A stretch of DNA of 64,000 nt from Crossaster papposus (GCA_037893245.1 JBAIAA010000882.1:434001-498000); one strand, 5' to 3'. Counted from the stretch's first letter, positions 22,636 through 36,725 are shown. Numbers and translations are program-made. Notes: a model not told the origin generated them from the sequence alone.

Positions 22636-25600
22636 AAATTATCTGTACAGACTGGGAAACGAAAATATCTTTTTGAGTAGCCACTAAAGATAATTATCGT
22701 GTATAGCGAATAGTTCTCCGTGTAATTTCATACGGTCAGTGATGCTGTTCCGGATCTGATCCCTCGGGGGTAAAATACTAATTGTGTTATCATTATAATA
22801 ATGAGATTTTGCGATCGTTGATATATGGGCTTTTATTTAGTAACACTATACCGGTGAATTTGAAGGAGAATTCCATACGGTAACCCATTTTGCGTCATCG
22901 CTAGCATTTGCGGGCTAATTTATTGGTAATTGGCTATACTTTTTGTTTTCATATAAGAGGTCGCGTTGGCCATTACGCTCTGTGATGAATCATTAATGTC
23001 AGTAATTAACCCCAATCTAGTACAATATTAATGGGGGAATGGAACAAATATCACAGGACAAAGCTAAGTTGCAGTGCTTGCGTTGCTGCTTAAAACTTAA
23101 AGTTTGATAGTATTACCACAAACTTTACTATGAGATTACAATATTACAGTAGGTTGTTTGATTAATGTTTGTAACATTTAGTTCAATGTTGCCGTTCATT
23201 ACAATTATGTACAATCATAATAGAAATTACTAGATAATAGAAACTATGTACACAGTAAGTTAAATAAAGAAGCGATATTAAAATTAAGTGACAACATTTA
23301 GGTATAAGGTTAAGCGTATAACGCTTTTGTGCCCTAACCTATGGACAGACAAATATACAAACAGGAAAACCACACAAAGGACAACAAAACACAACGTAAA
23401 GACAGATTAGTGTGAGACCAAAATTACGAATCAAGGAATAGATTTTTAAAAATATTTGTATAACAAAGTCAGACAGAGAAGGTGATGGTTTAAGCAAATT
23501 ATTTAAATTATTCCAGTACTAGATCCCTTGATAAGCAACCCTTTTTTTAGACATTGTAGTTCTGTTAAAATGGGCGAATACATTTCTCCTGGCACAACTT
23601 GGATTATTATAATTCTTCGAATATTTCATTGTCTCTGCTGTAAACACCTAGATTCATACGTTACTGATTATAACCATGAAAAACCGTGTGCAGCCATCGA
23701 GATGATTTCGCATTATAGCCACTCCATATTCCTCGATTTCTATACCACATGCATAACAGTGCATTAGTGTCGAGTAGGGCTGTGTCCCAATTACTTGGCT
23801 GCGGCTTGATATTACACATGAGTCTATGAGAAGAGGCTGTAGCCACTACCATAGACTCGCGTGTATACTCAAACAACAGCCAAGTAGGCCGTAATTGTGG
23901 TCTTATACGATAGTACAACATGGAACTGATTATTGCGCGCCAATACAGACGAACTATATACACATAAAACAACCTGCTTTTCCCCACTACTACCAGTACT
24001 TTCTAACAAACAGGAATAATAATGATATATTCTTGGAAAACAACGACAACCTACTAAAGGAATTGAATTTTAAAAAAAGGTTGTAGTACGGTTTACCCCT
24101 CTTGAAAATCAGTAGCGAAAGGAGATATTTTCGGCCGGGGCCGGCCGGGAGTTGTTTTTGCGGCAGTAAAATCATGTTGTACATAAATTGTTACGGTATA
24201 TGATAGGCATCATTCGGCACTTGGGGGCGTTCTTATTATTATTACTTGGTCCCTTAAAACACTCTCTACGTTTAAATCAAATAAGATAAATAAATTGCTG
24301 TCGTGTACCGCTTTTGTTGTAATGTCCTTTCTCCCTCGGCGTTAGTAATAGGGGCACCGTCCCCTCTGTGCTACCGCATAATAGAGTAAGAGTATTTTTT
24401 TTTTAATTGCGATTTATTTTTATTGGCATTTTTAGTACCTGCATGTTTTTTAATATTGTGCACACATGAAGCAAGATATAAGGCATATATCAATTGGCGT
24501 CTTACTTGATGTATTTTGCCCCTCGCTTAGTTTTCCTTCACACTGGAAAGCTTTTGAAAGGTACTGGCGCTTCGATTGAAAGCCGACGTTGAAATGAAAA
24601 ATTTATCACAATTTAGAGGGCAATTAGTTCCGTTTGTGTACGGGCTTTGCGAGACGGCTGTCTCGGCAAAAGAGACGTGAACGGTTTAATATTTTCTAAG
24701 TGCGCACGGGCGCAAAAAATTGAACCAACACAGAATTGGCGACGAGACATCTGGTGTAGCATGAAATATGGACCCTGGACACTGCGCATGTCTGTACAAA
24801 GTACATGTACTTGGAGTTAATACGGAGAGTCCACAATTTTATACGATATAGGTACGACTTCGCGAAGGCCGATCAACGGATTTGTAAGGTGACATTTCGC
24901 GCGGCTATTTAAAAACACGTGTGAGTTATGTGGTTCTGAAAAGATTTTTTTTCCAGAAACGCACAACTCACAGAAGATAAATAATTAATAATTACCACAT
25001 TACTGCTGCAAACAAATAACTTATCTTTTTATTAATTATTTTTATAACCTATAGGCCTACCTGGTTATTTACCCCCATTTCGGGGAACGAGAAATTCGAT
25101 GCAAATATATTTTATAAAATGTGAACATTTTCTTACACACAATTATAGAAAGCTGAATCGCTTGTTTTTGTTTGTTTGTTGGTTCGTTTATAAATTGTGT
25201 TAGTTTCCCATTTCTCGCTTTTGCACAGTATACCCTCCTTCAGGGTCTGCCCTAAATGGTAAACATTCGCCTCTTGGTATTTGAGACGTTTCGTTTTCAA
25301 GATAAACACAACATATTTAAAGCCCAGTTATTCAACGCAACAACTGACCCAAAGTAAACACTCGGTGATTGTATATACAAGGCTTAAGTTATTGTCAAAA
25401 TTAGACTTCTTGGTATTTCGATATTCTCGTCAGTATATCATCGAATGGAGCAATCGGGTAAACACTCGAAACTTGACACGGCCGTGGATCAATCACTCAG
25501 AACTGCTCCTTGTCTAGTCAAGGGGGGGGCTTAATAAAACTGCTCTAAATGTCAAAAGTGGTCACAAGATGTTTCCCGCCTTTTTTGGGCCAGTGGTCGT

Positions 25601-26946
25601 CTGCGCTGCGCGTTGTTTTTGCCCGACGGGGAACCACGGGCCATACACAGACAGCATACATACTGTATGTACACTAACAAGCGAATCCCAAACACACGAT
25701 TAGTCACTTGTTTAAGCCCTTTTAACTGACGGCAACGAGCCGTGGTAGGCGCCAATAATTCCCGCCACATCCTGCAATAAGCGCAAAGAATTGCTGCTAT
25801 TTCTGCCGAATTATTGGCAACCAGAGATAGGAATCCTCAATTATGGTGGGGTAAACAAAATGTAAAGGGAGGGGAATAACGACGAACAAAGTTGCTTATA
25901 AGTTGAATCTCAAGCATAAGGCGACGGTCGATAATTACGAAGGCCATGATAAAACACAGATGTCCTACTATTTTTGTACGTAAATCTTTAAGTTTTAATA
26001 TACAACAGTTATCATTAAAGCTGGAGTGCCGATATAATTAGAAAAGTGTTTTCAAAAACAGTTGGATAAGAATCAGCAAACGGAAGTTAGTTCTCATTTT
26101 GTATTCAGGAGTTATAAATGTATGCAAGTGTCTAAAAAATCTAGCAAAAGCGAGGTAAATTCAATCTTTAAAGGGGACGAGGTTGGAATAAGTTGTCTAA
26201 TTCATAATCTCTCATCACGGGTTTAGTATACAGCCAGGTGGATTGGTGCACAATGATAGAATTGCAGATTTGACCTTTGAAAAAGATATATAGATATAGA
26301 ATAACATGCAATGGCAGCCATTTTGAATTTTTTGAAAATTGCTTGTATTCTACCTACACTTTTTTCAAAGGACAAATCCGCGATGGGCCTATAGGATCTA
26401 ATTATCTTTCTCATGTCATACTACTATGATTGTGTGCCAAATTCCATTCTTTTATCATTTGAATTAAACTTGATTTTCACTATAATGTGCCTGACTATAA
26501 TTAAGTGCGCTTCGGCAACACACAATAGGCCAAACACTGAGCTCAAAATAATTCCGTGCAGAGCATTTTGCTGGACCATGGAAACAAATCAAGACGCCAA
26601 ATCTCATTTAATGTTATCTTCTATAACTATGCCCATACTAGTGTGGTGAACTTGTGTGCCATTTCTATCTTACCCCTTATTATTTAGCTCAAGCAAACAC
26701 ATTTTACGAGGATCTGGTTTTCTTTTTTCCCCTTCATTTTCTATTCTCTGCATCGGGTTTAGTTAAGAGCTTCTCACCCTTTATATTAATAACAAAAAGA
26801 GCGACAGCTAGCGCAGTGCATATTTGAACTGGCAATTTAAAGGTCTCTACACCTTGGAATAATAATAATTGATCGTGGCCTGCTCAACCAACTCAATTCT
26901 TCGAGATCGGTTTGGAATATTATGTTTCAACAAAACTATGCACCGA
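22636..26946. other. Intergenic, no gene seen
   Basis: AT-rich DNA with scattered short ORFs and no recognisable domain. A small foldback lies at about 23788-23890 (TACTTGGCTGC against CAGCCAAGTA). The word GAAGCAAGATATAAGGC near 24470 matches the start of the repeat at 9957. Confidence 0.45.
26290..26450 (+). repeat. Dispersed repeat (AAAGGACAA family), copy 1 of 3
   Basis: Landmarks: ATGGCAGCCATTTTGAA, TTTCAAAGGACAAATC, TCTCATGTCATACTA and GTGTGCCAAATTCCATT. Related sequence lies at 28258-28375 (same strand) and 31450-31562 (inverted). Unclassified. Confidence 0.55.
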
Positions 26947-27224
26947 AACTTGGTCATGTCGTAGGCTCACAAGTGGCGAGCCCATTTAACATGCATTAAT
27001 TACACAACGATATTTTATAGTTATTTGGAGATATCTTTAAACGAATTTGAGATATCTTGAATTATTTGAAGATATCTCTAATTAATTTATAATATCTTTA
27101 ATTATTCAAAAATATTTATAATTCATTTAAAAAATATCTCTTAGTCTTAATAACTCTATAATAAATGTTAAATCGGCTCGCCATATTATAGACAAATCTT
27201 GTGAGCCTACGTCGTCACCAAGTA
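26947..27224. mobile_element. Inverted-repeat element with internal satellite
   Basis: Ends: ACTTGGTCATGTCGTAGGCT with CACAAG and GGCGAGCCCATTTAAC; the right end is inverted (GTTAAATCGGCTCGCC, then CTTGTGAGCCTACGTCGTCA). Between them, 27010-27150 holds about five diverged units around GATATCTTTAATTATTT. No coding. Confidence 0.7.
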
Positions 27225-30200
27225 TCATCGCTACACTATCACTCTATACCTCCGTTTGCTCAAAGCTAGATCTTCTATTGTATATAATCTCAGTATTTGA
27301 GGGTATTAACCAATAGTAAACTACACGAACGCGCGATTGCACGACACAATCACATGACACACATAGACCAATCAAAATTGTTTTGCTTGTAGGTTTGAAC
27401 TTTAAGTGCACCCTAGGCAGCTAACACCCATTTTCAGCACTCCCATGTTATCACTTCAGACACACTGTGCCCCTGTGGTGCTGGTTTGTGGACGTGACGG
27501 GCATGTCATCACTGCGTAGCACTCATTTGTTAGCACTTTGTTTTTTTAGAGTGTATTTATGCACTGTAGACAAGTCATATTACGATAACCAAAGGATGGG
27601 TACTAATCATGCAAATATCGCGAGAAAGATGACAAGCACTCAAGTCAAGGCTTCGATCCTGCGCTGCCGCTGTGTGTATGTAGCGGGCAGGAAATCAATA
27701 AAATGAGAAAGCGACAAAGAGTCGTCTCTCTGTCTCTCTCCGGAAAACGGAAAAAAAATCAAATCTAAACCTACCTCGCCTGTCCCAGAAAAAAAAATGA
27801 CGAGGCTTTTATGTGACCAATAAATCAAGCTGTGTTTCCGTCAGATCGCGGAGAGAAGCAGAGATTAGAACTACAAGACCAAACCTTTCTAGGAAACAGA
27901 ATTCAGACGAAAAAAACCACACCATGGTATAAAGTTAAAGACATCGAGACTAAACTCTAATGGCAAACTCGGAAGAGGACCCTCGATTGTTAAGGCAGCA
28001 TGCCATGCTTGATGGGTCACTAATGAGTCCCCCACCCCTCCCCTCCCGCAAACCGGCGCCCAACCACTCGTCTGACCTAATAAGAGTGCACTATAGGGTA
28101 CACACAACATTATAGATTATACAGACTGGCTGAGGTTAATCCAACCCTTTACCATATACATGTTAGTACCAAGGTAAATAGTGGAGCAGAAAGGGGAATA
28201 ATTAACTTTGCCTTTGATCGCAGATTCGTCCTAGAACAAATATATAGGTAATAACAAGAAATTTGCAAATTTTTGTAAATGGCTGTCATTGCTTCTTATT
28301 CTATAGCTATATATTTTTTTAAAGGACAATTCTGTGATGGCCTTTCTCATGACATATCCTGACTTTTTGCCAAAATCTAATTATCAAAGAAACAATCTCG
28401 TAAAAGCGTTCCGTCTGTATAAGTCCTGAATACCAACAATTCGGAGAGAACGTAATAAGCTACAGCGTCTCCCAAAACAAGTGGAACGCATCTTTGTAAT
28501 CATAAAGTTACGGAAATTGCTTTCAAAAAGATGAACACAATCGGAAAGACTACAAATGTGGCTTTCATGTTTTTTTTAATTTCATCTGATAGTCTAGAAA
28601 TACCTAATTAACTAAAGCTCCCCCAAATCGATGCTGTGTCAATTTCCCGTTTGATTTTTTGTGTTGTGTGAACATTCCATTTCTTTTAACCCACAAAGAA
28701 AAAATCATCTATGTGTAAAATGCTGGTATTGTTTGGCTCTAAATTAGAAGCATTCTTCCTCTAAAAGTGGCGCACACTCGATTTGTGAGTGATGGTGGTT
28801 AATAAAACATACCAATTGACAAAAGCAAATAGGTTAGAACAAACGGCATATGCAAGCTAATTTAACTATCTTGAAGCTTATACAAACATTAATAGCAAAT
28901 GCCGAATATTTAATGAGAAAAATGACGCATTCCACTTGCAACATTTATTTAGGGACACGCTGTATAGTGCAGTGAGGCGAAAAACTAAATCTGCCTATTA
29001 AAATGTACACGGGACGGTCAAGTTATCCGGTAATTGTTTCCTTTTGCGATCGAGGATCGAAAAACAAAAGAAAACAATGGGAACAAAAGATCCTCGAAGG
29101 ACGGTTTCTTTGTCCTCGATCGGCAAGATAAGCGTAAAGCAATGGGGTTAGGTTTCAGTAAAGGAATAAAGGAAAACACAATAGGGAATCCTCGGTCGTC
29201 AGGCAATTCACGAACTATAGTATAATTGTTTTGTCAATTTCTTTTGTTTTGTCAACTTTTCCCCAATGTTTCCTTCAGAGAAGAACCTAAAATTGTACTT
29301 TGTGACCTAACTGGGAAAACTGAAAGAAAAATATACTTTGGATGAAATAACTTGTAATCCACCATTTAGAGCGTGAGGGTGCTTCAATCAACTCCGTTCC
29401 TACTCATTCATCTTCAGTTAAAATAGGAGGGCTACCTCGGTTTTCAAATCAAAATGAAGGACGTACCCGAACAGCGTGTGCAAAAGTAGCAATAATTCAT
29501 ACGCTGACAAGCTGTGAATCTAACACTTTTACGCAGCGCGGACGCCGAATCAAATAACACCGGCTGGTATTGGCCAAAGGGCGATTACGTCATTAGCGTT
29601 GACCCCTCGACCCCGTGTGACGTGCACCAATCCAATTGGGTTCATTGGCCTTCACTATATTGTTGTAGTTGTAACTCGAGCGAACGGACACAGACGCATA
29701 TCAGATTTTCGCCGCAGATTTATAGATCGTAGACCTTTTCTTCTTTATTATTACATTTACTTCGATCTTACCAAGAAGCGGACAAAGCGACACGGAGAGC
29801 AAGGATAAGACAAGATCCAACGGCAGAGATCCTTGATCCGAAGGATAACTCTATCCGGGAGTAGAGCTAAATTATGCAGTGAGATATTACATAGAGGGGA
29901 ATTTATCAATCAGTAAAGCTCTGCAATTGTCTCTTATACTAGCTTCTATCGGGAGAGGGAATATTGCAAATATACAAAAAAAAATGTAAAATTCCTTTTT
30001 AAAAGAAGCTATTACTTTGAATGGTCGGATACTATGGAAGTTTCGGTTACAAACAACTTGATCGTGGACGGAGCAACATAAGATTCTCTGGTGCGGATGA
30101 TGATAATTTTGATTATTTTAAGACATTTATTGTAAGCAACGTGCAATGCATTTAACAATACACATTGCCCCCGGCTCAGAAAATTGCACCAATCGAGCAA

Positions 30201-30423
30201 AATAAAACGTAAACTGAAGACAAAAACACTAATACAAACATACAGTAAGACAGTCTAATTTCTATAATAAAACGGCATAATTTGGTAAAAATATTGTTCT
30301 CGAAATGAACTTAAAAAAGAAATGTATTTAAGCGTGTACTCATATTAAGAGTCTGACTCGATATTCGACGTGTTAAGATTGAGGGGTTCCCTTCGTCTCT
30401 TATCGTTTTTTGAATGTTATTTC
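27225..30423. other. Intergenic, no gene seen
   Basis: AT-rich, with a (CT)-rich patch near 27720-27745 and a copy of the AAAGGACAA repeat at 28258-28375. GC rises near 29550-29700 without a recognisable ORF. Confidence 0.4.
28258..28375 (+). repeat. Dispersed repeat (AAAGGACAA family), copy 2 of 3
   Basis: Shares AATGGCTGTCATTG, TTAAAGGACAATTCTGTGAT and TTTCTCATGACAT with the copy at 26290-26450, with more divergence. Unclassified. Confidence 0.5.
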
Positions 30424-30498
30424 GGGCGAGACTCGAACCCATGACCTCCTGCTTTCCAGTGCAGACGTCTTACCACTCAACCACCGAGCTAGCTGGGG
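30424..30498 (-). repeat. tRNA-like sequence (SINE head or tRNA pseudogene)
   Basis: On the minus strand an A-box-like TAGCTCGGTGGTTGAGTGG and a B box GGGTTCGAGTCTC stand at tRNA spacing, with an anticodon-like arm around CTGCACTGGAAAGCAG. The acceptor stem does not pair (CTCGCCCG has no 5' partner) and the anticodon loop is one base too long. It therefore looks tRNA-derived rather than functional. Confidence 0.65.
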
Positions 30499-31449
30499 TC
30501 GGCTGGCTGGTTAGAATCTGATTAGCATCAGGTACCGCAACTAAATGTATCATAAGATGGAATTTGCGATGAATATGAGTATACACTGTAAAAAAATGTT
30601 GATGAAAGGAAAAAATCTATGAATATTTGTATTCCCATCACCCTGACGCAAATTATATCTTTATCGTCAGATAAGTGAGGATAAAAAAACGAATAAAACT
30701 CTTAATTATATGCTTTGTTCAGTTAGAAAACGTTGTACTTATTTCATGAACAAAACATACGGCAGAAAACTACGGTATGATACCCGGCGGGACGTATTGA
30801 TGTACGACATGTTTTATTTCCTACTAGATTTCTAATGCCACACATAAGCCCTAACCGTCTTCCCTTAATCCAATATTCCACACAATTTTGACCAATCGGG
30901 CGGCAGTAACCGCAGGGGAAACAAATTTCCGGCGAGAAAGTGCCGGGGATGTCGAGCTGTCGAGAATTCTCTAGGGGGATGATGCATGTCCATGGATGTA
31001 ATGGGTCAATACAATATCCCCTCTCGAAGAAGTACCCGGCCCCTGGGGAAATACCACTAGAAATTTCCCCTTGTCTAAACAATAGCAACTTCGATTGGCG
31101 ACTTGGTAAACACAAATCTCGGAAATTAGAGCTGTGGCTCTCGGTCTAGTTCAAATGTCATTTATTTCCTCCTTCAATTGACAGGGAATTCAATAGTTTC
31201 TTCCTTTTTAATCCGGTCATTAACAATTCCTCGGATACAGGGAACATTGTTATACCATGTGCAACTGTGCATGATCATGCGCGTCAGTGAAAAATATAAC
31301 AATAAAGAAGTACAACTGTCTGCTGCCACCAAGCGTTTGGATACCCCCTAAAAAACACACCATGAGGCTCCATTTACCCCCAGGATAATTGTTTGTTCTC
31401 ATATAGCTCAGCCGACAAAGTAGTACGGCAGATAGGGGATAGGATTGTG

Positions 31450-31562
31450 CATTTGATGATACAAGCATGTAATTTGGCACACAGTCAGAGTATGTCATGA
31501 TAAATCTATTATAAGACCATTGCACATTTGTCCTTCAATAACAAGCAATGGAAGCCATTTTG
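31450..31562 (-). repeat. Dispersed repeat (AAAGGACAA family), copy 3 of 3
   Basis: Inverted relative to the other copies: TAATTTGGCACACAGTC, ATGTCATGATAAA, TTGTCCTTCAATAA and GCAATGGAAGCCATTTT are complementary to the landmarks at 26290-26450. Confidence 0.5.
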
Positions 31563-31892
31563 ATATCCGTGCAGATCCAGTAATTAATTTTGCACAACAA
31601 CCGCCTCTCGACCGCTACATTTTGACCAATGAGCAGGCTTGGTTTGGGGGGCTAAACCGCTTATCACACGTTTGTGTGTTTGCAAACCCATAATTTTGTT
31701 CTCCACAGACTTCCAACTTTGGACATTTCAGTGTGACGAATATTCAATACAAACGTGATTTTACTAGTGCCTGAACGGCCCATCTAAAAAACGATAAACT
31801 CGGCGAGGCTAACTCGTCCAGGCATAAAAAGTATTACGTAATGTGGCAGTATAGAGATCAGTGGACGAATGTAGAGAAACATGGTCAGCTGA

Positions 31893-31978
31893 CACCAATC
31901 AACCAACCAGCAGCTTAGTCCACACAAAGAAGTTTCTACTTAAAATGACGTCACAGTCGACTCCGATTGACTGGCACG
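31893..31978. repeat. CCAAT/TGACGTCA repeat, copy 1 of 2
   Basis: ACCAATC, CCAGCAGCTTAGTCC, AAAATGACGTCACAGTCGAC and TCCGATTGACTGGCAC. The same string with small changes lies at 39651-39725. It holds CCAAT boxes and a palindromic CRE-like TGACGTCA. Confidence 0.6.
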
Positions 31979-32412
31979 CTGGGTCGCATAAATTAACATA
32001 ATTATATCGGATGTTGGTACGGAGATGCCTCCATCGTACGATGTATACTGAGACTAGTGATTGATATGCCCCAGTGCTCTTTATAAATATCGAGTACCGT
32101 GGAATTAATTCATCCGGGTTTCATTTTTGTCGAGATTGGAAAGATGTTCCCTGTGGGTAAAGTAAGCAGAGTAGAGACAGACAGTTTCGGTCACGTTCCA
32201 CGAAATTACAGCTCCTAACAACTTTTTGTTGGTTGGCTTTCTCAGATTAAGATGCGTTTACTTCACCGGTAATATAGAGTTACCTCCACATGGATATGAG
32301 CCAGTTTAATCGGTCAGTTTAATTTTACTCAGATTCAAACAGGAATCAATATTACTTGGCAAAGAACCTTCCCCTTTAAAAAGAAAACGGGTTTGGGTGG
32401 GGCAAGAGTATG

Positions 32413-32653
32413 TATAGACGATGTGCCTCTGTTTACATCTGTATTCAAATGTGCCCGTCAATATGCGCACGAATCATGTTTTACATAAATTTGGTTAAGA
32501 GATGACATCAGAGGTCACATAATTCAAAGGCGATCTGACCTGCGACGTCACTCTTTAAGCAAATTGTATGTAAAACACGATGGGTGCGCATCACTGCCGG
32601 GCACATTTGAATACAGATGTAAACACGTGACGTCAGAGGGCACATCGTCTATA
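32413..32653. mobile_element. Foldback MITE, about 241 bp
   Basis: The left end TATAGACGATGTGCC and the right end GGCACATCGTCTATA are inverted. Pairing extends through TTTACATCTGTATTCAAATG and GTGTTTTACAT. No ORF. Confidence 0.78.
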
Positions 32654-33204
32654 TAATCTCTATCATTCTGTGTATATATAGATACAAACATAACCAGTGT
32701 TCTCAAGATTCTTTAATTAATGGAACAACTACTTCAACACATGCATATGCAAGTATAGTTATTGCAGATGCAATATAGTTGTTTCTATGCAAGGTTTTAC
32801 CCTAGTTTGTCATTAAAGTGCTGTCAGTATAACTTTTCCATTTATTATTTCCTGGTTAACACGGTTATATCCACCACTAAAGATGATTGTAAACAATTCC
32901 AAAATGTACATTTCCAAAATGCTTCAACCATATTGTTTTCAGCCCAATATCACATTATGGTTGGAAAAGTAGAAACGCAAGTTGCGATCGACATTATGCC
33001 TGATGCACTCACAATAACGAACTCGCAACGAACAGACGTAGCTCTAGTTTAATATTTTGTAATAATTTTCATGCAGCTGTTTCTGTGATTTGAATATTGA
33101 TTCTGAGGGACGTATACGGCAAAACGCTTAGGTTAGTACAGGCCAAGGTTCTTATAAGTATTGTGCCAGTTCGTCAGTGCGGGACGAGCGGTGTTAATAA
33201 CAAT

Positions 33205-33385
33205 AATAAATACGGTAGAAACATGTAGAAATAATTATAACTACCAAACTACCATATAAATACGGTAGAAATAGGTACAAATAACTACCATGTAACTTGT
33301 AACCATGTAAATTACGGTAGAAATAGGTGGAAATAGGTAGAAATAACTACTACCTAATTATCATATAAATATGGTAGAAATACGT
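33205..33385. repeat. Degenerate minisatellite (TAGAAATAG type)
   Basis: Imperfect units of AAATACGGTAGAAATAGGTA followed by AACTACCATAT repeat about four to five times with changes. Simple-sequence growth; no coding. Confidence 0.65.
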
Positions 33386-33844
33386 AGTCGGTGGGCTTCA
33401 CAACCAAAGTAAAGATCTGAAACCATTCTAGTTACCAAAATCTGGAAAACGTGGTACTAATTTTGTTGTCCATATAGTTTTCCCCCTTCATATCATGCCT
33501 TGAGAACTGATGCAGATGGAGTTAATATCCCCAATGGAAAGAAGCAATTTTCATACCATGTCAATCCAATTAGATTTAGGTTGTTATCTTGCTCAGTGGA
33601 GCGTCACATCTCAAATGAACTTTCGTCTTGTGGCAGAAATTGAAGTAAACTGTACTTCTACGATATGCAAGGTGTGTTAAGAGAAAAAAAAGTAATCCGA
33701 AATTAACGGTAAATACAGGATGTTAAAGTTATGGACTTAACGCTTTTTGATGCAGTTGCGTCGACCATACAAGGTGGTTCATTATAGTTATCCATAAATA
33801 TCTTATTAGAAATCGTCAATGATTAAAAGTACCATCGATTTGTA

Positions 33845-34127
33845 GAGCGCCAAGGTCCAGTGGTTATACGATCTACGGTGTTTGACCCATGCGCGAAGGT
33901 GCGTGGGTTCTCACCCTGCCCGGAACATGGTGCTTGTGCCCTTGGGCAAGACACCCAACTCCATTTGCCTCTGACCATCCACAAGTATAAATGGGTACCT
34001 GAGAGGGTCCAGGCCGATTGAGCACATTATAACGGCTCCCGCGTGGTCATAGCCTGATGAATTGGGTAATAAATGTAAAGGGCTTTGAGATAGTTGATAC
34101 GATGCTTGATAAGCATTACAATTATGT
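33845..34127 (+). mobile_element. tRNA-derived SINE with conserved central domain
   Basis: A box near CCAAGGTCCAGTGGTTATAC, B box GTGGGTTCTCACCCTG, then the core TGCCCTTGGGCAAGACAC and CCATTTGCCTCTGACC. The tail has AAAGGGCTTTGAGATAG, like an L2-type LINE 3' end. This head-core-tail order is that of the long deuterostome SINE families with a shared central domain. Not expected to encode protein. Confidence 0.78.
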
Positions 34128-34680
34128 TTTTAAAATCAAAAGCTAAAAATATTCTTTTGCCCTCTAGTATATGGGTGGTTGTGTTTAAGATAATAATAAA
34201 AAATATCTTGCTTCAAAATTGAAAAGAGTGGTTTTGAATGCTATCCAGTATAAAGTATCTTATCAACTATTCGTCTTAAAATTGTACTTTTTTATTCTTA
34301 TCATTCAACACGTGTCGTTTAACACGTTGCTAGCAGCGAATCGCACCGCTGGATTGCGACAAGATACACTCCCGGCTCTAAAACTTCCTCTTCAATAACA
34401 GAGACAGCCACTGTCAACTATGCTCTATATGATTTCCAATCAGTGTTAATTTCATGTTCAAGTAATACTTAGTAATCTGTTGAAAAAAATATACGTCAAA
34501 CCGATTTATTGTGCCAATGTTAATCCATTTGATTCACTCTGCATGCGTGTTGGTAATCTGTTAGGATAGACTATCGGGCTTAATTCCTCAATCTAATCAG
34601 GAAACCTGGCGCAGAGCCAATAGCGTGATTGGCTGATACAAAATATTGCTACATGCAAGTCAAATATGTTTCCTTATCTA

Positions 34681-34927
34681 CCAGAAGCCAATTTCATAGT
34701 GCTGCTAAGCACCAAAATTTGCTTGGCACAAAAATGTCTTGCTCATTAAAAACAGGTTACCAGCCAAAATTCTACGTGTTTTTCATGCTAAGCAAACAAC
34801 CAGCTGATTATCAATCAAAAGCAATAAAAATCACGTGACAATTTGGTCTGTAACCTTTTTTTTGCCAGGACAAATTTCATGCTAAGCACATTTTTGTGCT
34901 TAGCAGCTCTATGAAATTGGCTCCTGG
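34681..34927. mobile_element. GCCAATTTCAT MITE, copy 1 of 2
   Basis: The left end CCAGAAGCCAATTTCATAG and the right end CTATGAAATTGGCTCCTGG are inverted, followed inward by CTGCTAAGCAC and GTGCTTAGCAG. The interior has AACAGGTTACCAGCCA and TGTAACC. A related 245-bp copy lies at 44016-44260. Confidence 0.82.
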
Positions 34928-36629
34928 CAATAAATGTGTTTTATATTTCTGGAATAATATAGGTGTTTCTCCCGGTCAATTTCGGAAAATAAACGACCAA
35001 TTGAAGCGAAGTTAAATGCTGCTCGAAATCATCATTTAATTTCGTTTCATGAGTAGTCACTAGTATTATTGCATTATGATTTCAGCGAAATAATAAACCA
35101 CCCAATTTAACAATCCACTCGAACAACAGTCAAATTCGCAGCGTGTATTTTAATTCGAATTTATTTATTTAGCACGCATTTGTGGAATTTGTAAAACCTA
35201 ATTAACTTACAGTCTAGATCGATAGAGTAGGGTCTAAACTGTATAAATACCGAATTTCGTTTAAAAAAAAGATTAGGGAAAAACGAGATTGAAAAATTGT
35301 GTGTACGCGTCTATGGAGATGTTTCTCGAATGACCCATCGAAGGTAATTATTATAACGCTTTTATAATGACATTCATTCCTATAAAATGAATCACATCCT
35401 TTCAGAAAAAAAAATCAAGGGGATTTCATTTCACAAGGTGTAATCGAAAACTGACTATCATCCTGCAATAACCAAACGTCGTATCAAAATCCTTGATTGT
35501 CAGAAAACCTCGACAAGCGACACAAAGAATCGTGGCCCGAGGTTAGTCGCTTAAAAAAAATCTCAAGGAATCCAAGAAAACATGAACGCCGGATAGACAA
35601 GATGATTACATCGGCATTTTTTTTTCTTTGGGGGGGGGGGGGGGGGGGGGGGGAGGAGAAACAATATGCCTAATGTACCTAATGTCTTTCAATGACATCT
35701 GCATCCCCAGTCGATACCCATATCATACAATTCCGCGCTGTGGTATAGTTAAAGGGAAAGTATACCTTTTGAAACTAACCAACCAAATTGTTTTTAAAAA
35801 CCTTACTTGATGTAAATAAATTAATGACTTCCTGTGAAATTACTCCTTCTGCCGTGCTGTCATTTTAAAGAAAATAATCAATGAAGTCCAAAAATGCGTC
35901 TCAGAAAAAACAATTAAAAGAAATTTACATTAGTAGTTGGTTCTGGAAATCCCTTGGTAAATAAGCTGGATAGTATACAAATAGCAAAAAGAAATGAAAA
36001 GTAATCAAACAACTTGCGACACTGCAGATTCAATTTCTTTAAAATAATTGTTATTGTGGGAGTGGTTTTGTGTGTTATGCGAAATAGTATCGTTCATAGT
36101 CCTGTTTTCTATTTAACAACAATTATTGATAATTGTATTTTTTTTTTAAAGGTGCATTCAGTCGTAACAAAAAAAATCAGCGTACGATATTCCAAAATGT
36201 GCACTGATAATTTGTTTTGTGTATATTTCCAGTTAGGCTTATAATTTCAGTTTAGATAATCAATATGCATCCCACATCAGTATAAAAACAACCACAACGT
36301 ATCCAAGCGTGGAAATGTTTAGCTAATTTATATTGGAACGTGCACTGCAATGAGTCATTATGTTGTCTCATCTTCAATCAACCGTTATACGGGCACTTTC
36401 CGTTAATATCCGAGATTGCAATAGATATAGGCCTACGTCCTAATGCGGAGGTTCAAAGGTCAAAGCTGTCTTAGACGTCAAAACAAGGCGGCGATATATT
36501 CCTCCTAATACTAGATTCCTAAGGAAGTGACTTCATTATAGATGACAACCACGCAATATTGAACGGCTTGAACCAAGGTCCTGGACCGCTGTACTGTGTA
36601 AAGTTGGTGTGTCTTTGCTTTCAGGGGGT

Positions 36630-36725
36630 TGCATCCTGAAAAATAGATTTTCAAAATGAAATGATAAGCTTCTAGTATTGCATTTGTTATAGGTTTTCGA
36701 ATAAGACATCACAAAAAATACAAAT
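36630..36725. repeat. Dispersed repeat, copy 2 of 2
   Basis: CCTGAAAAATAGAT, GATAAGCTTCTAGTATTG and GACATCAC match 6930-7010 in the same order. Confidence 0.5.

Noticed and set aside
30424-30498. Functional tRNA gene
   Set aside because: A and B boxes are present, but the acceptor stem does not pair and the anticodon loop is too long.
35628-35810. Open frame beginning with a Gly-rich run
   Set aside because: The Gly run is a G homopolymer; the rest has no recognisable feature.
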